DNA from: Glomus cerebriforme
Lineage: Eukaryota > Glomeromycota > Glomeromycetes > Glomerales > Glomeraceae
DNA length: 48,609 nt
Direction of reading: 5' to 3'
Assembly: GCA_003550305.1 (NCBI GenBank)
Contig: QKYT01000070.1
Span: forward strand, 108,846 to 157,454
In this document: positions 12,441-23,566 of the stretch, piece after piece
How positions within the stretch are numbered: the first letter of the stretch is position 1
Layout of the letters: every line of letters starts with the position of its first letter
Translations under genes and position numbers: made by a program
The notes under the pieces: generated by a model
What the model saw: the letters and a program-made list of their open reading frames with translations, nothing else
Told to the model about the DNA's origin: nothing
Database searches by the model: none

Positions 12441-13701
12441 TTAAAGTGAAACTAAAATGACTTTTCTGTATTCCCAATATTTTTTCCGAATAGTATCATG
12501 TTTTTCTGCTAAAATTGCACAAATCTTGATTCCTTCTTCTTTATCTGCAGTAGATCCGTTTCGTGCTCGACTCTCATAAATATCTACAAGACATCCAAGA
12601 GCATGAGGAGATATAATATTTTGTTCTTCAATCTCTTTGCATAATCCTTCTAAAATATTAATATCCTTATTAGACTTTGCAATAATGCTAGGAAAATGAT
12701 TATAAACAAATTTTTATTAATATTAATCAAAAAATTAAGGAGTTAAATTACATATGTAAAATTTACCCTTTAATATAATTCCATGGACTTATATTGTTTG
12801 GAGTCATTTTAATTTTTTCTATTACATAACTAAAAATAAATAAATAAATATTTTGTAAATTAACAATAAAATTACATCCTTTCTTTTCGTTATCACTTAC
12901 TCAATTTCCTGAGCAAGAAATTCATCAGTAGGCTTAGTTGGATTGAAAAAGATGGTAAAATATCTTTGATTCCAGGCAGAGTTATTTCTAACATCTTTAT
13001 CCAATAATTTATTAACAAAATCAAGTTCATCATCCCATAAATTAAAAGTTCTTATAACCCATTGCCTGTAAGTCCAAGCATGATAATTTTTTGCATCATC
13101 ATTCAAAATTTCATTAATAAATGGTAATTCGCGAGATGCATCCTTGAGTTTTTCCACAAGAACTTGTCGATGATGCCTTTGATTTTTAAAAATATTAGAT
13201 TGAAAACAATTCTAAAAAAAAAAATATTTAAACTAAAATTACCAAAGTTGATAATTCTTTGGATTATTATCTATTTGATCCTTTACAAATTCCAATTCTT
13301 CGTATAGATTTTTATTCAAAGAGAATAAAATTTGTTGGCGATAGTGCCTAAATTAAAATTTTCCAAAATGAATTGATCAAATAAGGAAATGTTTTAAAAA
13401 TTGAGTTAATGAGACTACTAACCAGATAGTATAATGAGCAGGATTATACTCGATAATTTTTTCCGTTAACTCTAAAGCTCTTTCACTACGCTCATCCTTT
13501 TGAGAAATGGCGCGAAAATAGTCCATGGCTTTAGTATCTTTTAAAAAAAATAGAAATTTTAAATACATTGTCAAACTAATTTCTCAAAATAGAATAAACT
13601 TATATACATTCAGTGTCATATGCAATTGGTGCCAGTGGGTCAGGTCCATCGTCCTGAGGAATAGGAGTAATGTCGTTCCATACTTCAGCTTCTAGCGTCA
13701 T
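12441..13701 (-). CDS. RAM2: Protein farnesyltransferase/geranylgeranyltransferase type I alpha subunit (Ram2/FNTA)
   Basis: Six exons, 13701-13608, 13537-13423, 13347-13243, 13176-12901, 12829-12767 and 12687-12441, encode 299 residues. PPTA repeats are plain: [62 protein letters not shown] and [13 protein letters not shown], each with the W-x2-R core that builds the helical-hairpin crescent. The DYFRAI...DERSERAL opening marks the FNTA class rather than the Rab geranylgeranyltransferase alpha subunit. The subunit pairs with either of two beta subunits to prenylate CaaX proteins in the cytosol. Length is slightly below yeast Ram2 (316). The last intron before the PWNYIKG block and all others are GT-AG. 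Confidence 0.94.
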
Positions 13702-13960
13702 TTTGAGCAGTGTATCGGGTATTTTAGAATGAATGATAAAAATATTTTCTGTGTCATAAGAGCACCACCAAAAAATTTACGGTAACGTGACTTTTGACTA
13801 GAGTTATGCAGATTTATGCACTGACACGTGATAGTAGTTGATACCGGCAACTTCCCCAGTATCACCGACACTTTTTTACTTTCACGTGTCCGGTGATGTT
13901 TAACGATTTATCATCCAGTATCGCCATAAAATTTTACCTTCACGTGACTTTTTGGCCGGC
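13702..13960 (-). promoter_or_regulatory. Upstream region of RAM2 with duplicated CACGTG block
   Basis: Two related blocks lie about 59 bp apart, CAGTATCACCGACA...TTTCACGTG (13857-13890) and CAGTATCGCCATAA...TTCACGTGAC (13916-13948). The second shares TTCACGTGACTTTTTGG (13939-13955) exactly with the SF3B6 upstream region. GACACGTGATA near 13825 and GTAACGTGACTTTTG near 13785 are weaker relatives. Either this is a small dispersed repeat or a shared regulatory module; the CACGTG cores suggest bHLH binding. Confidence 0.45.
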
Positions 13961-14625
13961 ATTACGGCATTAAACAATTATCATATGATAAATAATGGAT
14001 AGCAAATAGAATTTTACACCTTGTAAAAAAACTCTCTCTTAAATACTTAGCAAATGTAGCCAGTCATATGACAGATGATCACTGGTCATATAAAGATGAA
14101 AATTTTATAGTAATATTAAAAAAAATTGTTTAATATTACCTATTATATGTAACATAACTAGTTATATTTACATTTTAAAAATCCTTAACCTATATTCTAG
14201 ATATAGACTACCTTTCCTTTTCTTAAATATAATAGGCTGATAGTATAGCATAGCTAATTATTATTATTAACTACAGATTTTTGTGCAATATTTATTTTAA
14301 AAATTTTTTAATAATATAAAGTGAAAATATGATAATAAGAAAAATATACTAAAGAGTAAAAAAAAAAATAAAATATTTGATACTTGTATTTTAAATTGAA
14401 AATTTTTAAAATTTTATTTATTTATTTTTTTAAAGACAAGCAGATATGCAATTATCTTTATTATAAAAACTAGTATTCTAAAAATATATTACAATCTACA
14501 ATTTAACCTTTATCTTAATACATAAAAAATAATTATCTATCACACTATGAAAGCATAAATCTTCAGAATAAAGCTATATTACCAAACCTTCTTAAATAAA
14601 ATATACTTTCAATTTTTCTTATACC
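13961..14625. other. AT-rich spacer, no gene seen
   Basis: AT-rich DNA without recognisable gene, tRNA or element boundary up to the hAT-type element that starts at 14626. Confidence 0.4.
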
Positions 14626-15547
14626 TAGTATTTTAAACAGATCAGTTTAGATCAGATTTATGATCTGATCTGAATCTGGTCTGAAACAAATATGAACTGA
14701 TCTGAATCTGACTAAATCTGATCTGAACTGATCTGAAACTGATTCAGATTTGAATTAAACTGATTTGGATCTAATTAATTTGAAACTGAATTAATTAAAA
14801 CTAATTCAAATCTGAAACTAAACTGATCTAAATCTAATTGTTCATCCAATTTCCTAAAACGAAGAGAAAAGATATGTTAATTATATTTTCTGAAAGTAAA
14901 AGAATGAAAAAAAATGAACAAACTCACTTCTTAATTTGTTCGTTCAAGTTCTATTCATTCAGCTTTGTCTGTTTATCCAATTTTCTAAAAAGAAGAGAAG
15001 GAAAACATTAATTACATTCCTAAAAAATAAAAAAAATAAAAAGAAATAAATGAACTAAACTCTTAATTTATTTGTTTAAATTTCATTCATTTAGCTTTGT
15101 TCATTCATCCAGTTTCCTAAAAAAAAAAGAAAAGGAGAACATTAATTACATTTTCTAATAATTAATAAAATAAAATAAAAAAATAAACTTACATTTGTTT
15201 AAGATCCCAGTTATTCAGTCTTATCTGTTCATCCAGATTTTCTAAAAAAAAAGAGAAGGGAAACATTAGTTATGTTCCTTCAAGTAAAAAAAAATAAAGA
15301 ATGAACTCACCTTTAGTTTGTTCAGAAACTGTTCATTTAGGTTTCTTCATTTATTTAGATTCTGTCTCTAAAAAAAAAGTAAAAAATAAAAAGATTTTTT
15401 TATACTATGATCTAATCTAATCAGATCAGATTCAGATTAGATTTATTTAATTCAGATCAGATTTATTGATTTTAAAATTTGCAAACTGATGTGAATCCAT
15501 TTCAAATCTATAAATTCAGATCAGACTAGATTTTTTTTGAAACACTA
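14626..15547. mobile_element. Non-autonomous hAT-like element, family B copy 1 (922 bp)
   Basis: The left end TAGTATTTTAAACAGATC and right end (inverse TAGTGTTTCAAAAAAAATC) are hAT-like. The flanking octamers are CTTATACC and TTTATATT; all three differences are C-T, consistent with an aged 8-bp duplication. Subterminal zones are packed with GATCTGA/TCAGATC motifs. The centre is a minisatellite of about 128-bp units. The second copy at 32805 has intact duplications, which confirms the ends. Confidence 0.7.
14841..15365. repeat. Internal minisatellite of hAT family B, ~128-bp units, 4-5 copies
   Basis: Landmarks such as TTCATCCAATTTCCTAAAA recur near 14841, 14971, 15104, 15229 and 15348, giving a period of about 125-132 bp. 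Each unit has a CAGTTTCCTAAAA(G/A)AGAGAA core, then ATTAATTACATT and a TGAACAAACT...TTTGTTCRTTCAAGTT inverted stretch. The same array with more units is in the copy at 32805-33980. Confidence 0.75.
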
Positions 15548-16683
15548 TTTATATTACAATACATAACACTAAAATATATAAGAAAAAAAACTATTTTACT
15601 TCTACTATTACTTTATAAAAACCAGTATCTAATGATTCTACAAAAAGTCTATACTGGATCAAGATGACTACTTATATTAAGTAGTTAATAAGCAGATCCT
15701 ATCTAAATACTTTTATCCTTAATAAAAATCAGCTACAGATTAATTTTTTCAGTACCTCTATAATAATTTATTCTTTAAAATTTTCTCTTTACCAGTGTAT
15801 CAAAAAAAATCATATTGGAAATTAAAGAATAAGTAATAAAAAGCCAGCTACTTTATGATGTGATACAAAAACTAAAAATCTTAAGAAAATGAAAATTTGA
15901 CTTCTTCAAAAAAGTTTCCCTTCTTTCATCCTCCTTCCATCTTTTTACATCCATAAAAATTTAAAATAAGTAAAATTATAATCTCTTTTATAAAATTTTC
16001 TTAATCTTTTCTTCTTCTAATTTTACCTGCTCAATAATTAAAGCAAAAATATTCCTTCTGAAAACTTAAAGTGGCTAAATACATTAATACAAAAAAGAAC
16101 AAATCATTATTCAAAGAAAAGGTAAAAAATTGTAAGTATATCTTCTAAAGCTTTCTGCTTTTTAGAAAAACTTTAAAGTTGTGTTTTTATTTTTTTAAAA
16201 AGATGGTTAAAAAATTACAGAAAAGAGTTGCTTTTCTTTAATCAAAATTTTATTTATTTTGTATTTTAATGATTTATAAATTACAAATATATTTGATATT
16301 TATATTAAATTTTATAAAATTATTAGACTATTACTAATTTGCTCTCTGAATGAAATCACTTAGATAATTTTACTTATGAATAATTTGCTAAAATTAAGTT
16401 TACTTATAAAAAATTTAAAATTTTAAAAGTGAAATATTTATTTATTTCAAAAAAGCAGTATTTAAAAAAATAAATTTACATATTTGTATAATTATGAAAA
16501 ATGCTAGTAGTTTTATCAATATTTGTTTAATATTTATAAAAATTTAGATAAAAGTAAATTTAAACTTGCTAAACAATTTTACTTAATTTTAAAAGTTACT
16601 TTATATATTATTAAAATATTAAAATTATATTCTAAAATTAAAAACAAAAATTTAACAGGTAAATTAAGTGATAAATATTTTGC
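15548..16683. other. AT-rich spacer, no gene seen
   Basis: No coding region, RNA gene or clear repeat boundary is recognisable. Short frames are interrupted within 60 codons. Confidence 0.4.
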
Positions 16684-16878
16684 TTGATGGAAGATTTGGA
16701 AAGACTGCTGGTTAAAGAACTATTTTGGTATCTAGCACTGGAATATGAGAAAGATTTAGAGCATATCTTATCTAAGGAGGCTTGGCAATATGACATTGTA
16801 ATCTTACTCTGAAAATCTATATAGCATAAGTGTGATAAATTGGGCATTTCTACTTTCAAATATGGGGTATGAAGGCTT
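16684..16878 (+). repeat. Dispersed ~195-bp repeat, left arm of an inverted pair
   Basis: This block matches the reverse complement of 20437-20628 at roughly three quarters identity by eye, including TTTAGAGCATATCTTATCTA and ATAAGTGTGA. The two arms point toward each other around the degraded hAT transposase at 17640-20240. The plus frame reads as a degraded peptide (MEDLERLLVKELFWYLALEY...), of no family I recognise. They may be distal coding fragments of another element or remnants of long inverted termini. Confidence 0.45.
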
Positions 16879-17639
16879 ATCTATACATAGTTAAATATTT
16901 AGAGATTTCATGATATAATTGTAAAAATTCTGTATAGTTTCTTTTAATAATATCTTGCTTAGTCAACTTGTTTACAAAAAAAAAAACCTAATTATTATAT
17001 TATAAAAAAAAATCTTATTACTTACAAAAAAAAATTAATCATCAAAAGCTAATTTGAAAAAATTTTATTAATTAACTACTAATTTTATTTGCAAAATATT
17101 AAATTTTCAAAAGTGAATAGTAATAAATACATTAAAAAACAACCTTTTGCTTGAAGCAGATGTTACCAGAATAGCTAAATACTCTTTTACTAAATACTAA
17201 TTGCAATAGAATTGGAAAATATGATATTTGAGAAGCTCATTATTTAAAAGGACAAGTCTTTATGTCGATTTCTTCAATCATTAAATATTCTTCAATTTTA
17301 TTTAGCCTTTTATGATGACTGAAGAACATATTTTAAAGAAAAAAATTAACAGATAATTATGGTTATAGTTATTGTTGAATTAAACCTAAATCATCCCTTT
17401 TTTTATTATAAATTTCACTTAAAAGAGCTTTCATTTAAGATTTTTACTCTTTAGTTACAAAATTAAGTGACTTATATTAAGAATCTAAAAAAGTTGCAAT
17501 CATTCCTTTATTTTGAGTTGTATTCTAATAATGATTTATTACTATATATAATACTGATTTAACTCTTCCAATTAAATTATCACAGACTTATAGAGAATTT
17601 ATTCTAATTTTTTACTGTTTTGAATATTTATTAATTTCA
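16879..17639. other. AT-rich spacer, no gene seen
   Basis: Nothing beyond AT-rich DNA. Possible distal C-terminal remnants of the neighbouring hAT transposase are too decayed to place. Confidence 0.35.
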
Positions 17640-18813
17640 TTATTATCATCATAATCTTCAATACCAATAATATCATTGAAAACTGTAGTAGGATTGGTAA
17701 GATTAATATCTTCAAATTCATTGTTGATACTAAAAACTTCATTTTTAATATTTGTAATTGCATCATATATAAAACTTATCATAGCATATTTGCTACCCTC
17801 AAGGAGTTCAGTCCCTAATGCAAAAGGCTTTAATACTTTGATTGCATTCCATTTATTTTCAGTTAGGTTAATACTACTGAGTTTTTTCCATCTTTTCTTA
17901 TTATTGGATCTGAATCTCTAAACATAATTAGTGATATTATATCAATATAATTACACATTTATTCTAATTATTTTCATGCTAGATATATCAAATTCCCAAT
18001 AAGTACTATTATCTAAAATAAGTCAAAAATAATGGTCATTATCACTTAAATTCTAAAATTAATGATAATAAAAATTAGAATTAAATAATAGTAAGTGAAA
18101 ATAAAGATTAACTGACATATTTTTTTTTGTTTAAATTTTATCTCTTGTTAGTTATTATTCATATTTTTTTGGATTTTAATTAGTTTTTCAGTTTGTTTTG
18201 GTATGTTAAAAAAGCTAATTAGACATTTTACACATGCAACTAATTTTTTTGCAGAAAGAAGACTTTTTCTTACTACTAATTGCAATATATAAGTTGCACA
18301 AGGAAAATGTGTAATAATATTATAATTTTTAAGTAATTTACCAGCTTTTACCATATTAATTCTATTGTCAGTTGTTATTGTAAATACTTTTTCATTTAAA
18401 TTTCACTCTTAAATTATTTAATTAATGCATTTTACAATAAGTATGTGAATATTTTAAATACCTAATTGCCAAAATAGTCTCGTGAAGTTTAAATTGAGCA
18501 TTTACAAATGAACAAGTTATACTTAAATATTTAGCTTGACTTCTTGAAAACCAAAAATCTAAAGTTAAGGAGCAGAAAGTAATATCTTGTTCAAACAGGT
18601 GAATAATTTCTTGCTTGTAATAATTATAGCTATTAACTAATAATTCTTTTATCCTTTTATCACTTGGTAATTCATAAAATGAGTCCAACTCTTTTACAAA
18701 TTCTCAAAATTCTTCATCATCTCAGATGTTTAGTAGTTAATTATTTTTCACAATAATTCCAACAAATTTTTTATCCAATTGATCTTTTTTAATGGAATTA
18801 TTATAATCTGAAT

Positions 18814-19507
18814 TAGTGTTGTTAAGTCCAAGCTGAGCCAAACTAAGCCGAGCTGAGTTGATAAAGCTAATTTGGCTTGGCTTTAGAACAGAAGCTAATT
18901 CAACTCAGCTTAGCTTGAGACATGATTAGCTGATGAAAGCCTATAGAACCAATGGAAAATAACAATTTTATAATAAAAAAATACCATTTCGGTACATTTT
19001 TTCATGAATAACTGTGCCAAAATAGTAGTTTTCATATTATTTTATGAAAAAATGCAGTTTCAGTGCTTTTTTTTCATAAATAACTGCGCTGAAATAGCAG
19101 TTTTCATATTATTTTATGAAAAAATACCATTTCAGTATATTTTTTCATAAATAACTGCGCCGAAATGACAGTTTTCATATTATTTTATGAAAAAATGCCA
19201 TTTCAGCAATTTTTCATAAATAACTATGACAAAATGGCAGTTTTCATATTATTTTATGAAAAAATGCCATTTCAGTATTTTTTTTTACTTTTTTATTAGA
19301 TATTGCCCATGGGTTTCATCAGTTCTATCGACTTTATACTATCAGCTCCATCAGCTCCATTAGTTCTATCAGCTTCACAACTTGGCTTGGTTTAATTTGA
19401 CTTGAACCTTCAAACTGATATAGTTCAGCTTGACTTGACTTGACTTTTTATCAGCTTGGCTTGGTTTGGACTTCAAGCCAAACTAAGCCGAACCATTAAC
19501 AACACTA
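18814..19507. mobile_element. Non-autonomous hAT element, family A (694 bp)
   Basis: Ends are TAGTGTTGTTAA and its exact inverse TTAACAACACTA. The flanking 8-bp duplication ATCTGAAT is perfect (18806-18813 and 19508-19515). This is the structure of a hAT insertion. Subterminal zones are filled with AAGCCRA/TTGGCTT motifs in both orientations, and the middle is a 70-bp minisatellite. It sits inside the older hAT transposase relic between its BED-like and core regions. Confidence 0.92.
18981..19285. repeat. Internal 70-bp minisatellite of hAT family A, ~4.3 copies
   Basis: Unit starts (ATACCATTTC or ATGCCATTTC) fall at 18981, 19052, 19124, 19195 and 19264, a period of 69-72 bp. Each unit holds CATAAATAACTGCGCCGAAA and GCAGTTTTCATATTATTTTATGAAAAA, the latter self-complementary around CATATTATTTTATG. 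Variation between units is mainly transitions. Confidence 0.85.
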
Positions 19508-20436
19508 ATCTGAATATTGATTCTTATTCATTATTTTAATATTTTCATGATTCTGATTATTATACATAATACCATGTTTTATTAAATGATAAATAAAATT
19601 TTTTTTATATTTTTTTAAAGGTGGTATTTTTTCTAGATAATTTCAAATAAAACTGCTTTGATTAACTAAGTGAATTGTATTTTCTTTTTATCTAGTATTT
19701 GGTTCTACTTTCACAATATCTTATTATGTATTATTTATATTATTTAGAATTATATTACTATACATATAGCATTACCTAAGAGATCTCCATTTTGACATAT
19801 TCTCATATAAAATATCCGTTTTGAGATATTAAATATGTAATATGTAAATCTAATTTATTTTCTAAAAATTAAAATATTTAATCATTATTTTAAATTAAAT
19901 TTAAATTTTTTATATATTAAATTTATCTAATGCTGATAGGATGAATGTACACATCTAGGTCTAATTCAATATTTTAAATCAAGTAAATTGATTTAAACCC
20001 AGAGTATTTTAAACAGTACTATACAGTACTTAATTCTCCATCTTCACTATTATCAGCTTAAATTTATGATGCATTTGTGTATAATATATATTCTGTTTTT
20101 TCTGTTTCTATTGATGTTTTAATTTGTTTTCTAGAACTTTTTTTACCTTTTTTAGTTTTATCTTATTTTTTTGAGAGATTTTTTTAACGTCATTATTAGT
20201 TGAAGTAGTTTCACTTTCTTTAGGTTATTTATTATTATGCAAAAGATCATATTTTACATATTTGTTTTATATGTTTTACAACTAAAGATATTAAAAAATG
20301 TATCATATATTTTACATTAAATGTATCATTATAAATATAAGGGATTTAAATTTTTTTTTTTGAAAACAAGTTGAATAATCAAATTTATTAATGAACATAA
20401 TTGTATAAGCATACATCAAAAATGGTTAATTATAAT

Positions 20437-20628
20437 TATATAAGCCTTCTTTTTCCATTTTGGAAACAGAAATACCCAATTTGTCACACTTATACCATAT
20501 AGGTTTTTAGAGTAAGGTTACATTGTTGGGTCTTCTTAGATAAGATATGCTCTAAATCTCCCTCATATCTCAATACCAGAAACTAAAGACAGTTCTTTTA
20601 ACCAGTCCTTTCAAATCTTCCTATCAAA
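20437..20628 (-). repeat. Dispersed ~195-bp repeat, right arm of the inverted pair
   Basis: Reverse-complement partner of 16684-16878. On the minus strand it carries the same GAAGGCTTAT end, ATTTAGAGCATATCTTATCT core and GATAGGAAGATTTG end. The inner boundary of each arm is about 760 bp (left) and 200 bp (right) from the recognisable hAT coding relic. Confidence 0.45.
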
Positions 20629-22242
20629 TGCAACATCCTTCATTCAGTTCACCTAAATCTTCTCTCAATACTTATGGGTCTTCAAACTAATACGAAATAT
20701 TGATAAAGTTAAAAAAATCAGATATTAGTGCCAATCTTCAGGATAAATGATGCATTTTCTCACACTCAGATCTTCAAATTAGTATAAAACGGTTTAAGAA
20801 GATTTAAAGAAACTGATTGTTAATACCAACCTTCAGAAAGAAAAAACTATCTAAAAAAACTAATACTAAAATATATAAAAAGAAACTAAACTAATCCTAT
20901 CTCTATTGCTCTACTCCACTGACATCAGTACTATGATTATTCTAATAGATATTCCAGATGAATCAAGTTAACTACTTATACTGTCTTGTCTGAAGGCCAT
21001 CACTAAGTACCTTATTACTATGTTATAATTTATATGTACCTTACAAGGTCTTACCCATCCACATCTGATAGCAGTTCTTTACAATAGGCCAATTTCTAAT
21101 AGCATTACTGAACATTTTTCTATGAATCAAAGATAACTTTTTACCTAAAAGTGAATATGTACTTATATATTGTGACCGTCTAACTTATCCTTTTTTAGAA
21201 ATCTTTATCCTTAATACCTATTACAAAAAATAATACCCAATACTATAACTACTTCTTCCAAGTATCTATATAAACATAAACTGATCTTTATACTAAGTTT
21301 TTTATACCTTTTATACTTTTTTAATTTTTCTAATAGCTACTCATTATGTCGAGCAAAAATAGGGATCATCTGTGAAACAAAATCAGGAAAGTGTAATAAT
21401 AAGGAAACCAATCACCAACAGGTGATCAGTTATCAATCAAATTTTCAGATACTTCTTACTTAAAGTACTAATAAAAGTCTAATTTAGCAGAAATATAACT
21501 AGAATAAGGAAATTCCAGAATAACTATACTTCTCTATCAATATTATTCTCAGCTGATTCAGATATTTGCTTTCACAAGTTTCAAAAACTTGATGTTTTTC
21601 TATTTTTCTATCACCAAAAATGATTATTAAAATATTTAAAAAGGGATTTTTTACTAAACTTATATACCAGAAAATATTCTTTCTGCTATATCAAACCCAT
21701 GCGCCAATTCTGCGAAAAGTTTTTTACTTCCAAAATATTTTCACGCTAGACTTATAGGTACCATCAGAATTGCTAAATTAAAATTATAGCATTACGAAAT
21801 ATGGATTTTACTACTTAGATATTTAACAAAATATCAAAAACAGCATTATAGATTTATGGATTACAAATTATCTACAATATATCCAGAAAAAAAGTTTTAC
21901 TTTTTTTATATAATTTTTGTATTTTTGTCATTAAATAATTATAGCATTATGGCAATTTAATGTATTACAATATAAGCTTCATATGCCATAATTAATTCTG
22001 ACGGCAAATATAATTAGGCCACTTTTGGATCCACCAAAAGCAGCCTCAAGTCTAACTCATTCATCTTATACTTATAAAAAGTACTTTAGAATATCAAATG
22101 ACCTTTTAGGTATCAACTTAGAGAAAGACATAGAAGATTGAAAGTTATCGTAAATCTGATTTGTAAAGAAACTTGATAAGTTGAAGACTATATTCCAAAT
22201 TTTCTAAACTTTTTAGTTAACTTCAGTAATGTAAAACAATTT
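20629..22242. other. AT-rich spacer, no gene recognised
   Basis: A weak direct duplication of about 95 bp (TCTTCAAACTAATAC... near 20684 and TCTTCAAATTAGTAT... near 20776) is visible. CCATCAGAATT near 21761 and AATTCTGACGG near 21995 are inverse and could bound a 250-bp element, but no target duplication supports it. No gene is recognised. Confidence 0.35.
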
Positions 22243-22345
22243 TCTAAAACTAAAAGACTATTTTTTTAGTGCAAAATGGCAAAAAGATCAACTTTTCTTT
22301 TCAAAACTTTTTCAGAGAAATAGGCATAGGGATTAGCAGAGAGAG
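22243..22345 (+). repeat. ~105-bp dispersed repeat, copy 1
   Basis: Matches the reverse complement of 41650-41762, sharing CAACTTTTCTTTTCAAAACT and GGGATTAGCAG. Next to both copies are zones rich in ATCCAGATAT/AATCTGTAAT motifs, but the order differs, so the full element is not defined. Confidence 0.45.
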
Positions 22346-23262
22346 ATGCCCTCTTTTTGATTATAAGGAATTTAAATTATTTTTTAATTTATTTATTTTA
22401 CATGCATCATAATGTTAAATTTGTTAAATGTCTAACAGAGTATCCAGATATTTTCAAATAATTGTTAAATAATGCAGGTATTCAGATATTATCCGGATAA
22501 TCTGAATATTATCTAGATAAATTTATATCTGATCTGAATGAATAAAATTCAGGATATTTGTAAGATATCTATAAAATCTGAATAATGGATCTAAACTTTG
22601 ACATACTAAGTAATTATCTATATTAATAAGATTAACATCTAAGTCTATATCCTTATTTAAGTTGCTATTTAAATTATTATTACTACTATTATTATTACAA
22701 TCTTTACTATAATTAAAATTGTCATTATATCCTGATCTATCATTACTATTAATAAAATTAATAATATTCTTACTATACATGCAAGTCACCTTTTCTTTCA
22801 GATTATAGATTTTATATAAAGTATAAGCCCTCTTTATGAACTTCCTGTTCAATAAAGTTCTTTACTACAGAATATCCTTTTATAGCAGCTTAACAAAAAT
22901 AGGTAGAATAGTTGTCAATTGAATGATTGAATTCATTATATGCAATAGAATTCATATAGTGATGAACTTTTTTGTTATAGGACTGAGAAAAAGAAGGAAT
23001 ATCAGGACGAGCAGAGTTAGTAATCTGGGTATAGTGTATTTCAAACAAGTTAATGTAATTTAATATATTAAAAATATTAAAAAAATCAAATAAATAAAAA
23101 TATCTTAGCTTTAAAAGGTTTATTTAATAATACATCAAATGGTTGTAAGCAAGAAGTTAATACATCTGGAATAATAGCTAAATCAGTATACTTAATAAAA
23201 ATATATGCGGCGTGATAAATAAATGCATGTCATGTGATGGTAAATTTTTGGTGGGTCATAAG
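22346..23262. other. AT-rich spacer with CCAGATAT-rich zone
   Basis: 22430-22580 is dense in CCAGATAT, ATTCAGATATT and TATCCGGATA motifs, resembling the subterminal zones of the hAT-type elements nearby. An Asn-rich 109-codon frame at 22523-22852 (-) overlaps it and looks fortuitous. No other feature is seen before the MITE at 23263. Confidence 0.35.
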
Positions 23263-23371
23263 CAGGGACCCGTAAAATTTTCGAAAGCAATTTTTCGAAA
23301 GAAATCAAAATTTTTTGTCCAAATCGAAAGAAATTTTTCTTCTAAATCGAAATAATATTTACGGATCCCTG
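23263..23371. mobile_element. 109-bp hAT MITE with perfect 8-bp duplication
   Basis: Ends CAGGGACCCGTAAA and TTTACGGATCCCTG are inverse with one mismatch. The flanking octamer GTCATAAG is identical on both sides (23255-23262 and 23372-23379). The interior repeats AATCGAAAGAAATTTTT. It lies about 195 bp upstream of the ARL8 start codon, so it is part of that gene's upstream region. Confidence 0.9.
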
Positions 23372-23566
23372 GTCATAAGTCATAACACGTGATCCTTCTC
23401 AGATTGTTGATCTGTCGATCAGTTCTTTGACCTTATTTACGTAGTGTTTGCATACAGTAATTGAAACTTATAATCTGAGACATGTAAATAAATTGATATC
23501 ACTTTTTTTTTCACTTTCAATTTTCACTCTTTCAAATTTTTTGGTAAAAGTCTTTACTAATTTATA

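Larger units (their letters stand above)
17640..20240 (-). pseudogene. BED-hAT transposase relic 1, interrupted by a hAT MITE
   Basis: Read leftward from about 20240: a Lys-rich N-terminus (about 20090-20230), a degraded BED-finger-like segment ending ...YHLIKHGI (about 19550-19700), then after the inserted element at 18814-19507 the hAT core. The piece at 18422-18688 has ITFCSLTLDFWFSRSQAKYL, the piece near 18300-18420 has EKVFTITTDNRINMVKAGKL with a probable catalytic Asp, and 18148-18354 has CATYILQLVV and a KCLISFFNIPKQTEKL motif. A further segment (LTENKWNAIKVLKPFALGTE) lies near 17690-17870. Many stops, including TGA at an expected Trp (18403-18405), show it is dead. Confidence 0.75.

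Noticed and set aside
18981..19285. CRISPR-like array of ~70-bp repeats
   Set aside because: No constant repeat alternating with unique spacers; units are wholly repetitive and lie within a hAT element of a eukaryote.
21757..22000. Possible 250-bp element between CCATCAGAATT and AATTCTGACGG
   Set aside because: No target-site duplication and weak interior symmetry, so ends could be chance.
22523..22852. 109-codon Asn-rich minus-strand frame
   Set aside because: Low-complexity composition, no recognised domain or splice context, and overlap with a repeat-like CCAGATAT zone; likely fortuitous.
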